Source: Falsiruegeria mediterranea M17 (GTDB lineage Bacteria > Pseudomonadota > Alphaproteobacteria > Rhodobacterales > Rhodobacteraceae). From it: a DNA stretch of 64,000 nucleotides. Shown one piece after another: positions 52,294-61,326 of the stretch; the stretch's first letter is position 1, and each line of letters starts with the position of its first letter. Location: assembly GCF_900302455.1 (NCBI RefSeq), contig NZ_ONZG01000012.1, positions 1 to 64,000 on the forward strand, given 5' to 3'. The translations under genes were made by a program, and so were the position numbers. The notes under the pieces were generated by a model. It was not told the DNA's origin, did not search any database, and was given only the letters and a program-made list of their open reading frames with translations.

Positions 52294-53205
52294 TCACAGA
52301 CGGTCTTTGGTGTCGCTGATGTAGGGGCCAAGGCTGTCCATGAAGGTGTCAACAAAATCCAAGGACAACAGTGACCGGCTGCCCGATGCGGGCTTCAGGA
52401 TCGAGAGCCAGTGATGGATTTCCGGCTCAAACCGGCGGATTTCGATGTTGCTGTTGCGGTATTGTTCGGCATCCAGCGCGCTGACGATGGTAACGCCTTG
52501 CCCCTGCCCCACCATAATACAAGCGGTTGAGAACTGTCGCACTTCGACCCAAGTGTTCATCAGCACGCCGTAATCCGCAAATGTGTTGGACAGGCGGGTG
52601 TAAAACGGGCTGTCGCGGCGGGCGTGGATTAAACGTTCGTTCTTCAGATCCAGCGGCGAAAGGCAGCCCAATTCAGTCAGTGGGTGCCCTTTGGGCAAAA
52701 CGCAGGCGGTCTTGATCGGGACATTTGTGTGCTCAACCGCAGGATGACCAGTGAATTCATCCGTGATCCCACAATCGTATTGCTCGCCGATCATCCATTC
52801 CAGAATACGCTCGGGTCGATCCGGTTCCAATGTCAGGCTGACGCCGGGTCGCTCTTTGAGAAATTCGGCCAGCAGTTCGGGCAACAGGGTTGTCGCAAAC
52901 CCCGGCAAACAGGCGATGCGCAGATGCCCGGCGGTACGGTCTGTCAGGTCGCGGTTCAGCTCTTCAAGGTGTTGCAGGCTGTCGAACACACGCCCGACCT
53001 CGGACAGCAGATAGCGCGCCTCGCTGGTTGGAATCAGAACGCCCCCTTCGCGCCGGAACAGATCAATCGCAACGGTTTTAGAGAAATCCGACAACAGTCG
53101 ACTCGTTGCCGGTTGAGATATCCCCAACGATTTTGCAGCCCGTGTCACCGACCCTGTCTTGGCTACGGCTTGAAAAGCCTCGAGTTGTCTGAGCTTGAAT
53201 TTCAA
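52294..53205 (-). CDS. LysR-family regulator, divergent from ugp
   Basis: A 303-aa LysR-type regulator with helix-turn-helix at about residues 5-63 (FKLRQLEAFQAVAKTGSVTR and GISQPATSRLLSDF) and an effector domain. It is transcribed away from ugpBAECQ across a 135-bp gap that contains an AT-rich T-N11-A-like motif (ATAATATTGTGTTAT at about 53246). The location makes it the probable regulator of glycerophosphodiester uptake here, in place of PhoB control known for E. coli ugp. Confidence 0.9.
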   Translation of the reverse strand: MKFKLRQLEAFQAVAKTGSVTRAAKSLGISQPATSRLLSDFSKTVAIDLFRREGGVLIPTSEARYLLSEVGRVFDSLQHLEELNRDLTDRTAGHLRIACLPGFATTLLPELLAEFLKERPGVSLTLEPDRPERILEWMIGEQYDCGITDEFTGHPAVEHTNVPIKTACVLPKGHPLTELGCLSPLDLKNERLIHARRDSPFYTRLSNTFADYGVLMNTWVEVRQFSTACIMVGQGQGVTIVSALDAEQYRNSNIEIRRFEPEIHHWLSILKPASGSRSLLSLDFVDTFMDSLGPYISDTKDRL

Positions 53206-53264
53206 TGACTTACCGCCTGTAGCACCGTTTCAACTTTCAACGATATAATATTGTGTTATGGTTC

Positions 53265-53293
53265 TTGTCAAAAAACTTTTGCTTGCATTATGG
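53265..53293 (+). promoter_or_regulatory. Putative promoter of the ugp operon
   Basis: TTGTCA at 53265-53270 and TTATGG at 53288-53293 are separated by 17 bp, close to a sigma-70 -35/-10 pair, about 48 bp before the ugpB start. The LysR-like motif just upstream fits an activator site. No PhoB box was seen in the 135-bp gap. Confidence 0.4.
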
Positions 53294-53340
53294 GCAGGCT
53301 TGCACACTCTTTGCGCATCCAACGTACGGGGAGACAAAAA

Positions 53341-54642
53341 ATGTCTGTTAAATCCATTCTCTGCTCGACGGCTGTTCTGGCCTCGTTTGCAACAACAACA
53401 TTCGCCGAAACCGAAGTTCAGTGGTGGCACGCCATGGGCGGCACCAACGGCGAGCGCGTCAACAAGATCGCCGAAGATTTCAATGCCACGCAGGACGAGT
53501 ACAAGGTCGTTCCAGTCTACAAAGGCAACTATACCGAAACCATGACCGCCGCGATTGCTGCATTCCGTGCCAAAGAGCACCCGCAGATCGTTCAGGTGTT
53601 CGAGGTCGGCACCGCGACCATGATGGCCGCCAAGGGCGCAATCGTTCCGGTTGAGCAGATGATGAAGGACGCAGGCGAGCCGTTTGATGGAGATGCGTTC
53701 CTGCCAGCGGTTGTGTCGTACTATCAGACGCCCGAAGGTGAACTGCTGTCGATGCCCTTCAACAGCTCGACCCCGGTTCTGTGGTACAACAAAGACGCGC
53801 TGGACGCGGCTGGTGCCAAGGTTCCGGAAACTTGGGCTGATGTAAAAGAAACAGCCCAGAAACTGGTCGACAACGGCATGGAATGCGGCGTTTCGTTTGG
53901 CTGGCAGTCCTGGGTCATGATCGAAAACTTCTCGGCGTGGCACAATCTGGAACTGGGCACCAAGGAAAACGGTTTCTCTGGCTTTGACACCGAGTTCACG
54001 TTCAACAACGAACAGGTCGCGGCCCGTCTGGATGACATCGCGTCCATGTCCGAAGGCAACCTGTTCAAATACGGTGGTCGTCGTGGTGACAGCCTGCCAA
54101 TGTTCACCAACGGCGAATGCGGCATGTGGCTGAACTCTTCGGCCTACTACGGTTCGATGGTAAGCCAGGCGAAGTTCAACTTTGGCCAAACCATGCTGCC
54201 ACTGGACACCTCGGTCGCTGACGCGCCGCAGAACTCGATCATCGGGGGCGCGACCTTGTGGGTTCTGGGCGGTCACGATGCCGAGGAATACAAAGGCACG
54301 GCCAAGTTCATGACCTACCTGTCCTCGCCCGAAGTTCAGGCGTGGTGGCACCAGGAGACCGGCTATGTTCCGATCACCACCGCCGCTTATGAGCTGTCGA
54401 AAGAGCAAGGTTTCTATGACAGCAACCCGGGCACCGACACCGCGATCAAACAGCTGAGCCTGAACACCCCAACCGCCAACTCTCGCGGTCTGCGGTTCGG
54501 CAACTTTGTTCAGGTCCGCGACGTGATCAACGAAGAGATGGAAGCGGTCTGGAGCGGTGAAAAGAACGCAACCGACGCCCTGAACGCAGCCGTCGAGCGT
54601 GGCAACACCTTGCTGCGCAAGTTCGAGCGCTCGGCCAATTAA
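53341..54642 (+). CDS. ugpB: sn-Glycerol-3-phosphate/glycerophosphodiester binding protein
   Basis: A 433-aa family-1 solute-binding protein, the UgpB type. It has a signal peptide (hydrophobic core ILCSTAVLASFATTTFA, cut around residue 22) and the opening ETEVQWWHAMGG. Later segments NSSTPVLWYNKDAL, NGECGMWLNSSAYYGSM and GATLWVLGGH are typical of UgpB. It captures glycerol-3-phosphate and glycerophosphodiesters in the periplasm. ATG 53341 is preferred to an in-frame start at 53251. A hairpin terminator follows, then the permease genes. Confidence 0.95.
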   Translation: MSVKSILCSTAVLASFATTTFAETEVQWWHAMGGTNGERVNKIAEDFNATQDEYKVVPVYKGNYTETMTAAIAAFRAKEHPQIVQVFEVGTATMMAAKGAIVPVEQMMKDAGEPFDGDAFLPAVVSYYQTPEGELLSMPFNSSTPVLWYNKDALDAAGAKVPETWADVKETAQKLVDNGMECGVSFGWQSWVMIENFSAWHNLELGTKENGFSGFDTEFTFNNEQVAARLDDIASMSEGNLFKYGGRRGDSLPMFTNGECGMWLNSSAYYGSMVSQAKFNFGQTMLPLDTSVADAPQNSIIGGATLWVLGGHDAEEYKGTAKFMTYLSSPEVQAWWHQETGYVPITTAAYELSKEQGFYDSNPGTDTAIKQLSLNTPTANSRGLRFGNFVQVRDVINEEMEAVWSGEKNATDALNAAVERGNTLLRKFERSAN

Positions 54643-54655
54643 GACTAAGACACGA

Positions 54656-54688
54656 CCGTGCCGCCCTGACCTGGGCGGCACGGTTTTT
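54656..54688 (+). terminator. Hairpin with T run between ugpB and ugpA
   Basis: An 11-bp perfect stem (CCGTGCCGCCC, 54656-54666, and GGGCGGCACGG, 54673-54683) with a 6-nt loop is followed by TTTTT at 54684-54688. It fits the common design in which partial termination after the binding-protein gene gives excess ugpB message over the permease genes. Confidence 0.85.
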
Positions 54689-54708
54689 GCATTTGAACAG
54701 GCAAAAGC

Positions 54709-55590
54709 ATGCTGAAACGCGTTCACTTTCCTTCGTCCCCCCTGCCTTATCTGCTGGTGGCGCCCCAGTTGGCCATCACGCTGATCTTTTTTATCTGGCC
54801 CGCAAGCCAAGCGATGTATCAGTCTTTCCTGATCGAAGACGCCTTTGGCCTGGGGTCCGAATTTGTCTGGTTCGAGAACTTCCAGATCCTTTGGGAGGAC
54901 AGCCACTATCACGCCGCGTTCTGGCGCACGGCTGTGTTTTCCGTGCTCGTCGCGGCCCTGTCGATGGGGTTTGCACTGATCCTTGCCGGATTTGCACAGC
55001 GAGTTGTGCGCGGGGCGATGTTCTATCGCACGCTGCTGATCTGGCCTTATGCGATTGCCCCGGTTCTGGCCGGCGCGCTCTGGGTTTTCATGTTCAACCC
55101 AACGCTTGGCATCTTGCCCTATTTCCTTGAATTCGTGGGCGTCACCTGGAACCACTATTTGAATGGTGGTCAGGCGATGGCATTGGTCATTCTGGCCGCC
55201 GCGTGGAAGCAGGTGGCTTATAATTTCCTGTTCTATCTGGCCGCGATGCAGTCGATCCCGAATTCAGTGATCGAGGCCGCCGCCATCGACGGGGCCGGAC
55301 CGGGTCGCCGGTTCTGGACGATCATCTTTCCGCTGATCTCGCCCACCACGTTCTTCTTGCTGGTGATCAACATGGTCTATGCCTTTTTTGAAACCTTCGG
55401 GATCATCCATGCGGTGACCCAGGGTGGGCCCGGCTCCTCGACCACGATCCTGGTCTACAAGGTGTTCAATGACGGTTTTGTCGGCCTCGATCTAGGTGGG
55501 TCAGCCGCCCAATCCGTAATCCTGATGGTGCTGGTCATCGCGATGACCGTTGTTCAATTCCGCTATGTCGAACGAAAGGTGGAATACTGA
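54709..55590 (+). CDS. ugpA: Glycerol-3-phosphate ABC transporter permease UgpA
   Basis: A 293-aa permease with six helices. The EAA loop is in [25 protein letters not shown]. It begins with the [20 protein letters not shown] helix, characteristic of UgpA/MalF-type subunits, and has the [12 protein letters not shown] segment near the end. It partners UgpE, with which it overlaps at the ATG by 1 bp. Confidence 0.95.
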   Translation: MLKRVHFPSSPLPYLLVAPQLAITLIFFIWPASQAMYQSFLIEDAFGLGSEFVWFENFQILWEDSHYHAAFWRTAVFSVLVAALSMGFALILAGFAQRVVRGAMFYRTLLIWPYAIAPVLAGALWVFMFNPTLGILPYFLEFVGVTWNHYLNGGQAMALVILAAAWKQVAYNFLFYLAAMQSIPNSVIEAAAIDGAGPGRRFWTIIFPLISPTTFFLLVINMVYAFFETFGIIHAVTQGGPGSSTTILVYKVFNDGFVGLDLGGSAAQSVILMVLVIAMTVVQFRYVERKVEY

Positions 55591-56441
55591 TGGTTGAGAA
55601 CCGCCCCCTTGCCGACTTCATCACCCACCTCGTGCTGGTGCTTGGCGTTGTCGCCATCGCGCTGCCGATCTGGATCACTTTTGTTGCGGCATCTCATGAC
55701 GAGATCCGCATGGCCCAGGCCCCGCTGCCGCTCTGGCCCGGCGATCAGCTGTGGGTCAACCTGAAACAGACCTTGTTTGGAGAGGGGCTGAGCGGCACCG
55801 AAACGGCGCCCGTATGGCTGATGCTGTTCAACAGCCTGTTCATGGCGCTGATGATCTCGCTTGGCAAAATCGGCATTTCGCTGCTGTCGGCCTTTGCCAT
55901 CGTCTATTTCAAGTTCCCGTTCCGCATGGCGTGTTTCTGGATGATCTTCATCACCCTGATGCTGCCGGTCGAGGTGCGCATTCTGCCCACGTTTGAAGTG
56001 GTCGCGAACCTTGGCATGCTCAACAGTTACTGGGGCCTTTCCATCCCGCTGATCGCATCTGCCACCGCAACCTTCATGTTCCGTCAGGTGTTCCTGACCG
56101 TGCCCGATGAGATGCTGGAAAGCGCGCGGATCGACGGTGCAGGCCCGATGCGCTTCTTCTGGGATATCCTGCTGCCGCTGAGCCGGACAAATATTGCAGC
56201 GCTCTTTGTGATCCTCTTCATCTTTGGCTGGAACCAATACCTCTGGCCGCTCTTGATCACCACCGACACGTCGATGACCACCATCGTGATGTCGATCAAG
56301 CAGATGCTGGAGGCGGCAGAACAAAGCCCGCAGTGGAACATCATCATGATGACCGCTCTACTGGCGATGATCCCCCCGATCTTCGTCGTGATCTCGATGC
56401 AAAAGCTCTTTGTGCAGGGCTTGACCGAAACCGACAAATAG
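55590..56441 (+). CDS. ugpE: Glycerol-3-phosphate ABC transporter permease UgpE
   Basis: A 283-aa permease with six helices. The EAA loop is ESARIDGAGPMRFFWDILLPLSR, and the segment IFGWNQYLWPLLITTDTSM near the C terminus is typical of UgpE. It forms the second half of the channel with UgpA. Its TGA overlaps nothing; ugpC starts 12 bp later. Confidence 0.95.
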   Translation: MVENRPLADFITHLVLVLGVVAIALPIWITFVAASHDEIRMAQAPLPLWPGDQLWVNLKQTLFGEGLSGTETAPVWLMLFNSLFMALMISLGKIGISLLSAFAIVYFKFPFRMACFWMIFITLMLPVEVRILPTFEVVANLGMLNSYWGLSIPLIASATATFMFRQVFLTVPDEMLESARIDGAGPMRFFWDILLPLSRTNIAALFVILFIFGWNQYLWPLLITTDTSMTTIVMSIKQMLEAAEQSPQWNIIMMTALLAMIPPIFVVISMQKLFVQGLTETDK

Positions 56442-56453
56442 GACGCCCAAGAC

Positions 56454-57509
56454 ATGGCTGACATCACACTGACCGATCTGACCAAATCTTATGGCCCGAC
56501 CGAAGTCCTGCACCACATCGAGGGCGACATAAATGATGGCGAGTTCATCGTCATCGTCGGCCCCTCGGGCTGTGGCAAGTCGACCCTGCTGCGCATGGTG
56601 GCAGGGCTGGAAACCGTGACTTCTGGCGAAATCCAGATCGGCGGAAAGCGGGTGAACGAGCTGGAACCTTCGGCCCGCGACATCGCGATGGTGTTCCAGA
56701 ACTACGCTCTGTACCCGCATATGAGCGTTCGAGAAAACATGGCCTACGGCCTGAAGATCCGCAAACTATCCAAAGACGAGATCAACCGGCGTGTTGAAGA
56801 GGCCGCGGACATTCTGGAAATCCGCCAGTATCTGGACCGCAAACCCCGGCAACTGTCAGGCGGGCAGCGTCAGCGTGTTGCCATGGGCCGTGCCATCGTG
56901 CGTGACCCCCAGGTGTTCCTGTTTGATGAACCCCTGTCCAACCTCGATGCCAAGCTGCGGGTGCAGATGCGGCTAGAGATCCGCAAGTTGCAGCAACGCC
57001 TTGGCGTGACGTCGATCTATGTGACCCACGACCAGGTCGAGGCGATGACACTCGGCGACCGGCTGATGGTGTTGAACGGCGGTTATGTCGAACAATTTGG
57101 TACGCCAATTGAGCTTTACGACCGTCCTGCGTCGGTCTTTGTGGCCGGTTTCATTGGCAGCCCTGCGATGAATCTTATCCCGTCGCAAGCATCGGGTGGC
57201 GCCATCTCCCTGCCCGGTGGTGCGCAGGTGAACAGCGCAACGGATGCGAATGGCGATGTTCTGTTGGGCCTGCGCCCCGAGCATTTGACACCGGACGAAA
57301 ACGGACCGGTGTCCATCGACGTCGAGATGGTTGAGCAATTGGGTGCCAACACGTTGCTTCACGGTACCCTCAGTGGGACCAACCATGAAATGGTGGCCTC
57401 GGTCGCCGGTCATGACGCAGCGGCCAGCGGGACTCAGCGTCGTTTCTCGATCTCGCCTGACCTGGTCCACCTGTTTGATCCGCAGACCGAGAAACGGCTG
57501 AACCCATGA
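56454..57509 (+). CDS. ugpC: Glycerol-3-phosphate ABC transporter ATPase UgpC
   Basis: A 351-aa ABC ATPase of the MalK/UgpC class. Walker A is GPSGCGKST, the signature [14 protein letters not shown], and Walker [17 protein letters not shown]. The C-terminal about 110 residues form the MOP/TOBE-like regulatory domain ([12 protein letters not shown]). It energises UgpAE. Its stop overlaps the start of ugpQ by 4 bp. Confidence 0.96.
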   Translation: MADITLTDLTKSYGPTEVLHHIEGDINDGEFIVIVGPSGCGKSTLLRMVAGLETVTSGEIQIGGKRVNELEPSARDIAMVFQNYALYPHMSVRENMAYGLKIRKLSKDEINRRVEEAADILEIRQYLDRKPRQLSGGQRQRVAMGRAIVRDPQVFLFDEPLSNLDAKLRVQMRLEIRKLQQRLGVTSIYVTHDQVEAMTLGDRLMVLNGGYVEQFGTPIELYDRPASVFVAGFIGSPAMNLIPSQASGGAISLPGGAQVNSATDANGDVLLGLRPEHLTPDENGPVSIDVEMVEQLGANTLLHGTLSGTNHEMVASVAGHDAAASGTQRRFSISPDLVHLFDPQTEKRLNP

Positions 57510-58477
57510 CCACCTTTCCCCAGCTTGACGCCTTTCGGCGCAGCCCGGGCCTGATCCGATTGGTGGGGCATCGCGGCGCACGCGGGGTCATGCCCGAGAA
57601 CACCATGGAGGGGTTCAAGTTTACGCTGGCCTGCGATGTCACGTTGTTGGAATTCGACGTCGCCATCACACGCGATGGCGTGCCGGTCATCACCCACAAC
57701 CACCACCTGACACGCTCAGTCGCGCGGGATGCGTCAGGCGCCTGGTTGCGGGGAGACGAGCCGAAACTATCAGCTCTGACTTGGGACGAATTGGCCCAAT
57801 ACGATGTCGGCGGGCTGGACGGGCAGAGCGCCTATGGCCAGCGGTTTCCCGATCAGGCCTACCTGAACGGCGTGCGCATCCCGCGTCTGCGTGACCTGTG
57901 TGATCTGGTGGCGCAGCCGCAACACAAAGACGTGCAACTGATGCTGGAAATCAAATCAGATCCCGAGCGCCTGCAAGATGCCCTAGCCCGCGCCGAGATC
58001 GTCACCGCCGTCGTTGCGGACGTGCGCAGCGCCGGTCTGACCCAGCGGACGTTGATGCACAGCTTTGACTGGAACTTGCTGGGCGAATGTGCGCGTCAAG
58101 CGCCAGAAATGCCCACCTCATACCTGACGCAACTGCCCGAGAATGACGCAGATGTTGGCGAGGACGAGGCGACGCAAGCCGGACCGGACATCAGCCGTGA
58201 CACCTATCACACCCTACCGGGACTTGTATCCGAGGCTGGCGGGCGCCTGTGGTGCCCCTATTATCTGGATGTCACCACCGAAACAGTTGCCCGTGCCCAA
58301 GAACTGGGGCTGATCGTGGCCGTTTGGACAGTGAACGAAGCGGACGAGATCGACCAGATGATCGACCTGGGCGTGGATGCAATCGTCACCGACTATCCGG
58401 GCCGGGTGCAGCGCAAGCTGTTGGATCGCGGGCTGGATTGGCTGGACCGGGATCAGCCTCGCGCCAAGATCGCCTGA
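57506..58477 (+). CDS. ugpQ: Glycerophosphodiester phosphodiesterase
   Basis: A 323-aa GDPD-family enzyme. It has [13 protein letters not shown] (H22, R23, E31) and the distal catalytic Glu/Asp and His of [20 protein letters not shown]. It cleaves glycerophosphodiesters such as glycerophosphocholine to glycerol-3-phosphate and an alcohol. It lacks a signal peptide, so it acts in the cytoplasm on diesters imported by UgpBAEC, matching the operon order. Its 3' end overlaps the opposite-strand agmatinase-family gene by 25 bp. Confidence 0.95.
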   Translation: MTTFPQLDAFRRSPGLIRLVGHRGARGVMPENTMEGFKFTLACDVTLLEFDVAITRDGVPVITHNHHLTRSVARDASGAWLRGDEPKLSALTWDELAQYDVGGLDGQSAYGQRFPDQAYLNGVRIPRLRDLCDLVAQPQHKDVQLMLEIKSDPERLQDALARAEIVTAVVADVRSAGLTQRTLMHSFDWNLLGECARQAPEMPTSYLTQLPENDADVGEDEATQAGPDISRDTYHTLPGLVSEAGGRLWCPYYLDVTTETVARAQELGLIVAVWTVNEADEIDQMIDLGVDAIVTDYPGRVQRKLLDRGLDWLDRDQPRAKIA

Positions 58478-59430
58478 GACAGGACACACATCAGCTCGAA
58501 CATCAACGAAATGCCAAGCCAGGCCGTGCCCCCGCCCTGATCAAAAGGGGGCGACACCTCGACCAGATCCGCGCCGATCAGATTTACGCCTGCAAGCTCG
58601 CGAATAACCTGCTGCGCCTGAAAACTGTTCGGACCGCCAATCTCGGGCGTGCCGGTCCCCGGCGCATAGGTCGGGTCGACAAAATCGATGTCATAAGTGC
58701 AATAAGCGGGCTGATCGCCCAGGATCTGGCGTGCCTCGTGCATCACATCCGGGATGCCGCGGTCAAACAGTTCCTCGATCCGAATGATCCGTACCCCCTG
58801 ATCCATGCCCCATTCCACGTCTTCGGTGTTATAGGCCGTGCCCCTGATGCCGATCTGGACAAAGCGTTTCGGGTCTACCAGCCCCTCTTCGATCGCGCGG
58901 CGGAACGGGGTGCCGTGTGTGAATTTGTTGCCACCGAAGTAGCTGTCGAACAGATCCGTGTGGCTGTCGAATTGGATCAATCCAAGGGGGCCGTCAGACG
59001 CCAAGGCCCGCAAGATCGGCAGAGTCGACAAGTGATCTCCACCCGCCGTCATCGGGACAATGCCGTTGTTTTTCAGGCCGGTATAGAATTCTGTAATCCT
59101 GTTCAGACTGTCGTGAATGTCGATCGGGTTCGGCGGCACATCGCCCAGATCGGCACAATTCACCGACGCAAAGGGGTTTACCCCAGTCGCTGCATTCATC
59201 GCCCGGATCATCGAGGAATAGTCGCGCAGCTGTCGCGGACCATGCCGCGCACCGGCCCTATTGGTCGTGCCCCCATCCCAAGGGACGCCCACCAATCCCA
59301 TCTGAACATCCGCGTATCTTTCGTGACCCGGCATCAGATGCGGCAAGCGCATGAACGTGGGCACCCCCGCAAACCTTGGCAAATCCATAGCGGACACAGG
59401 TTGAAAGAAAGGATCACCGCTGCCGACCAT
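58453..59430 (-). CDS. Agmatinase/ureohydrolase-family enzyme
   Basis: A 325-aa manganese ureohydrolase. Metal ligands are H133 (in GGDHL), D155, H157 and D159 (in FDSHTDLF), and two Asp in YDIDFVDP. The last motif residue pair and length are usual for the agmatinase, guanidinobutyrase and guanidinopropionase branch. GGDHS is more common, so Leu after the His is a variation. It would release urea from a guanidino compound. It converges on ugpQ with a 25-bp overlap of coding ends. Confidence 0.9.
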   Translation of the reverse strand: MVGSGDPFFQPVSAMDLPRFAGVPTFMRLPHLMPGHERYADVQMGLVGVPWDGGTTNRAGARHGPRQLRDYSSMIRAMNAATGVNPFASVNCADLGDVPPNPIDIHDSLNRITEFYTGLKNNGIVPMTAGGDHLSTLPILRALASDGPLGLIQFDSHTDLFDSYFGGNKFTHGTPFRRAIEEGLVDPKRFVQIGIRGTAYNTEDVEWGMDQGVRIIRIEELFDRGIPDVMHEARQILGDQPAYCTYDIDFVDPTYAPGTGTPEIGGPNSFQAQQVIRELAGVNLIGADLVEVSPPFDQGGGTAWLGISLMFELMCVLSQAILARG

Positions 59431-59490
59431 GTAGCACCTCCTAGGCTTCGCTTTGGGTCACTATGCAGAGTGGCTGGCGCGTTTCAAAGC

Positions 59491-59527
59491 GTAAAACACC
59501 GGTGCCCGATTGAGTTTCGGGCACCGG
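59491..59527 (-). terminator. Terminator downstream of malyl-CoA lyase gene
   Basis: An 11-bp stem (CCGGTGCCCGA, 59499-59509, and TCGGGCACCGG, 59517-59527) has a 7-nt loop. Minus-strand sequence after it is TGTTTTAC, a short T run. It begins 11 bp past the mcl stop, and separates that gene from the agmatinase-family gene on the same strand. Confidence 0.75.
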
Positions 59528-59537
59528 CATGTGTCGG

Positions 59538-60515
59538 TTAAGCGCCTGAAATCTGGCGTGCTTTTTCGACCAGAACTTCGGCCTGCCGGATTGAGGCGTA
59601 ATCGATCAAACGACCGTCCAGAGATACCGCACCTTTGCCCGCAGCCTCGGCATCGGCCATCGCCTCGAGAATGCGCTGCGCTTTGGTGACTTCGGCGTCG
59701 CTCGGTGACATGACCTGGTTGGCTAGCTCGATCTGGCTGGGGTGGATGGCCCATTTACCTTCGCATCCCAGAACGGCGGCGCGTTTGGCAGCCGCCTTGT
59801 ACCCTTCGGGATCCTGGAAATCACCGAACGGACCGTCGATCGGGCGCAGCCCGTTTGCCCGTGCCGCAACCACCATACGCGCCAACGCATAGTGCCACAT
59901 GTCACCCCAGTGGGTCATGCGCGCGCCGTCATCCATCGGGTCCGTCAGGACCGAATAATCAGGGTTCACACCGCCGATGATCGTGGTCCGCGCGCGGGTG
60001 CTGGCGGCATAGTCAGCAACCCCGAAATGCAGGCTCTCATTCCGCTTGGATGCGGCCGCAATTTCGCTGACATTTTGCATGCCCAAAGCCGTCTCTATGA
60101 TGTGCTCGAAACCGATCCGTTTCTTGAGGCCCTTGGCGTCCTCGATCTGGGTCACCAGCATGTCCACGGCATAGACATCTGCCGCGGTTCCGACCTTGGG
60201 GATCATGATCAGATCGAGCCGTTCGCCGGCCTGTTCAACCAAGTCCACCACATCGCGGTACATGTAATGCGTGTCCAATCCGTTGATGCGCACCGACATC
60301 GTCTTGGTGCCCCAATCAATGTCGTTGAGGGCCGCAATGATGTTCTTGCGCGCCTGTTCCTTTTCATCCGGTGCAACCGCATCTTCGAGGTCGAGGAAGA
60401 TCACATCGACGTCGGTTTTTGCTGCTTTTTCAAACATTTGCGGCTGCGAGCCAGGAATGGCCAATTCGCTGCGATTAAGCCGTGCCGGGGCTTGTTCGAT
60501 GGGGAGAAAACTCAT
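59538..60515 (-). CDS. mcl: Malyl-CoA lyase (CitE family), serine cycle
   Basis: A 325-aa CitE-family lyase. It has FLDLEDAVAPDEK with the Mg2+-site Asp, the RINGLDT Arg motif, IPKVG and the C-terminal HPSQIELANQV segment, as in Rhodobacter Mcl1. It splits malyl-CoA to glyoxylate and acetyl-CoA, completing the serine cycle with sgaA and mtkAB on the other strand of this block. Parts differ from the Mcl1 I remember, so beta-methylmalyl-CoA activity is uncertain. ATG 60515 has AAAAGGAGCG upstream, a site that can be sequestered by a perfect hairpin. Confidence 0.9.
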   Translation of the reverse strand: MSFLPIEQAPARLNRSELAIPGSQPQMFEKAAKTDVDVIFLDLEDAVAPDEKEQARKNIIAALNDIDWGTKTMSVRINGLDTHYMYRDVVDLVEQAGERLDLIMIPKVGTAADVYAVDMLVTQIEDAKGLKKRIGFEHIIETALGMQNVSEIAAASKRNESLHFGVADYAASTRARTTIIGGVNPDYSVLTDPMDDGARMTHWGDMWHYALARMVVAARANGLRPIDGPFGDFQDPEGYKAAAKRAAVLGCEGKWAIHPSQIELANQVMSPSDAEVTKAQRILEAMADAEAAGKGAVSLDGRLIDYASIRQAEVLVEKARQISGA

Positions 60516-60522
60516 CTGTGAC

Positions 60523-60570
60523 CGCTCCTTTTCAATCTGGTCAGTGGACGTGACGGCCACAAAAGGAGCG
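60523..60570 (-). promoter_or_regulatory. Hairpin that sequesters the mcl ribosome-binding site
   Basis: On the minus strand CGCTCCTTTT (complement of 60561-60570) pairs perfectly over 10 bp with AAAAGGAGCG (complement of 60523-60532), which is the ribosome-binding site 7 nt before the mcl ATG. Inside the 28-nt loop, GTGG and CCAC can stack a second stem. The structure would block initiation unless opened by a ligand, protein or alternative folding. Confidence 0.6.
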
Positions 60571-60637
60571 AGAATCGCGCGCTGTCAAGAAATTTTATTG
60601 CGCACAATTGCATACATTTGAAACATGATTCACCCTG

Positions 60638-61288
60638 TCATTCGGGGTCGGAACTCTCCCCCGGAAGGCGCGAGGAATAGTAGAATGCGATGGCTTGTGC
60701 CCGGTTCTTGACCGAGAGCTTTTCGAAGAGGTTGGAGAGGTGAAATTTGACCGTGTTGATGGTGATCCCCAGCTCCTTGGACAGCTCGCGATTTGTCAGG
60801 CCTTTGGACAGCGCCTCGAGCATTGCGCGCTCGCGTCGTGACAGGCTGTGAATCGGGTCTTTTTGCAGCTCGCGGACGTCGATGTAGGGGAACACCATCT
60901 TGCCTGCGGCAACGTCGGCGCAAGTGGCCAAAAGCCTCTCGACATCGCCGGCCTTGTCGGCAAACCCCGCCGCCCCCGCTGTCATTGCCAAACGGGGTAG
61001 ATCGCCGTTGCCATCGCCGTAAACCACCAGCCGGGGCGCGTTGACCTGATCGCGCAGCACTTCGATCAGCTTGGCGGCCCCCAAAACCGGTAGATCCCAG
61101 TCGATGATGCCAACCTGAACCGGCACCCGCATCACCGTGCCCAGGAACCCTTCGGCCGTCGCAGATGTCGCCACCAGCGAGAATCGCGGATCACGGTCAA
61201 AAATCTCGGACATGGCCGACAGAACCAGAGGATTGCTGTTGGCGAGCATGACGTCGATTGGCTTTGCAGGTGCAGCAAGATCTTGCAT
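60638..61288 (-). CDS. LuxR/NarL-type regulator with degenerate receiver domain
   Basis: A 216-aa protein. The N-terminal about 120 residues resemble a response-regulator receiver with a possible phosphoacceptor D63 (IIDWDLP), but the acidic pair that binds Mg2+ is N17-S18. The C-terminal LuxR helix-turn-helix (about residues 148-205) has LSRRERAMLEALSKGLTNRE and ITINTVKFHLSNLFEKL. Its missing acidic pair points to phosphorylation-independent or ligand-controlled action. ATG 61288 is chosen as the domain begins just after. It lies between mcl and sgaA, so it probably regulates serine-cycle genes. Confidence 0.88.
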   Translation of the reverse strand: MQDLAAPAKPIDVMLANSNPLVLSAMSEIFDRDPRFSLVATSATAEGFLGTVMRVPVQVGIIDWDLPVLGAAKLIEVLRDQVNAPRLVVYGDGNGDLPRLAMTAGAAGFADKAGDVERLLATCADVAAGKMVFPYIDVRELQKDPIHSLSRRERAMLEALSKGLTNRELSKELGITINTVKFHLSNLFEKLSVKNRAQAIAFYYSSRLPGESSDPE

Positions 61289-61310
61289 TTTCAGCTCATT
61301 TTCCCAAAAA

Positions 61311-61326
61311 CTACCCACTCGGGTAG
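61311..61326. promoter_or_regulatory. CTACCC-ACTC-GGGTAG inverted repeat between luxR and sgaA
   Basis: Six-bp arms around 4 bp (61311-61326), with further CTAYCC copies at about 61378-61383 and 61390-61395 and AGTATAC/AGTATAG segments at 61338-61370. The group lies in the 220-bp gap between the divergent LuxR-type gene and sgaA. The repeats suit an operator of the adjacent LuxR-type regulator. Confidence 0.5.

Noticed and set aside
53206-53340. PhoB box upstream of ugpB
   Set aside because: I searched by eye for CTGTCAT repeats spaced 11 bp and found none.
53230-55155. A 641-codon open frame on the minus strand opposite ugpB/ugpA
   Set aside because: It lies antisense to clear ugp genes, is rich in Arg, His and Gln without domain patterns, and reflects codon bias of the GC-rich coding strand.
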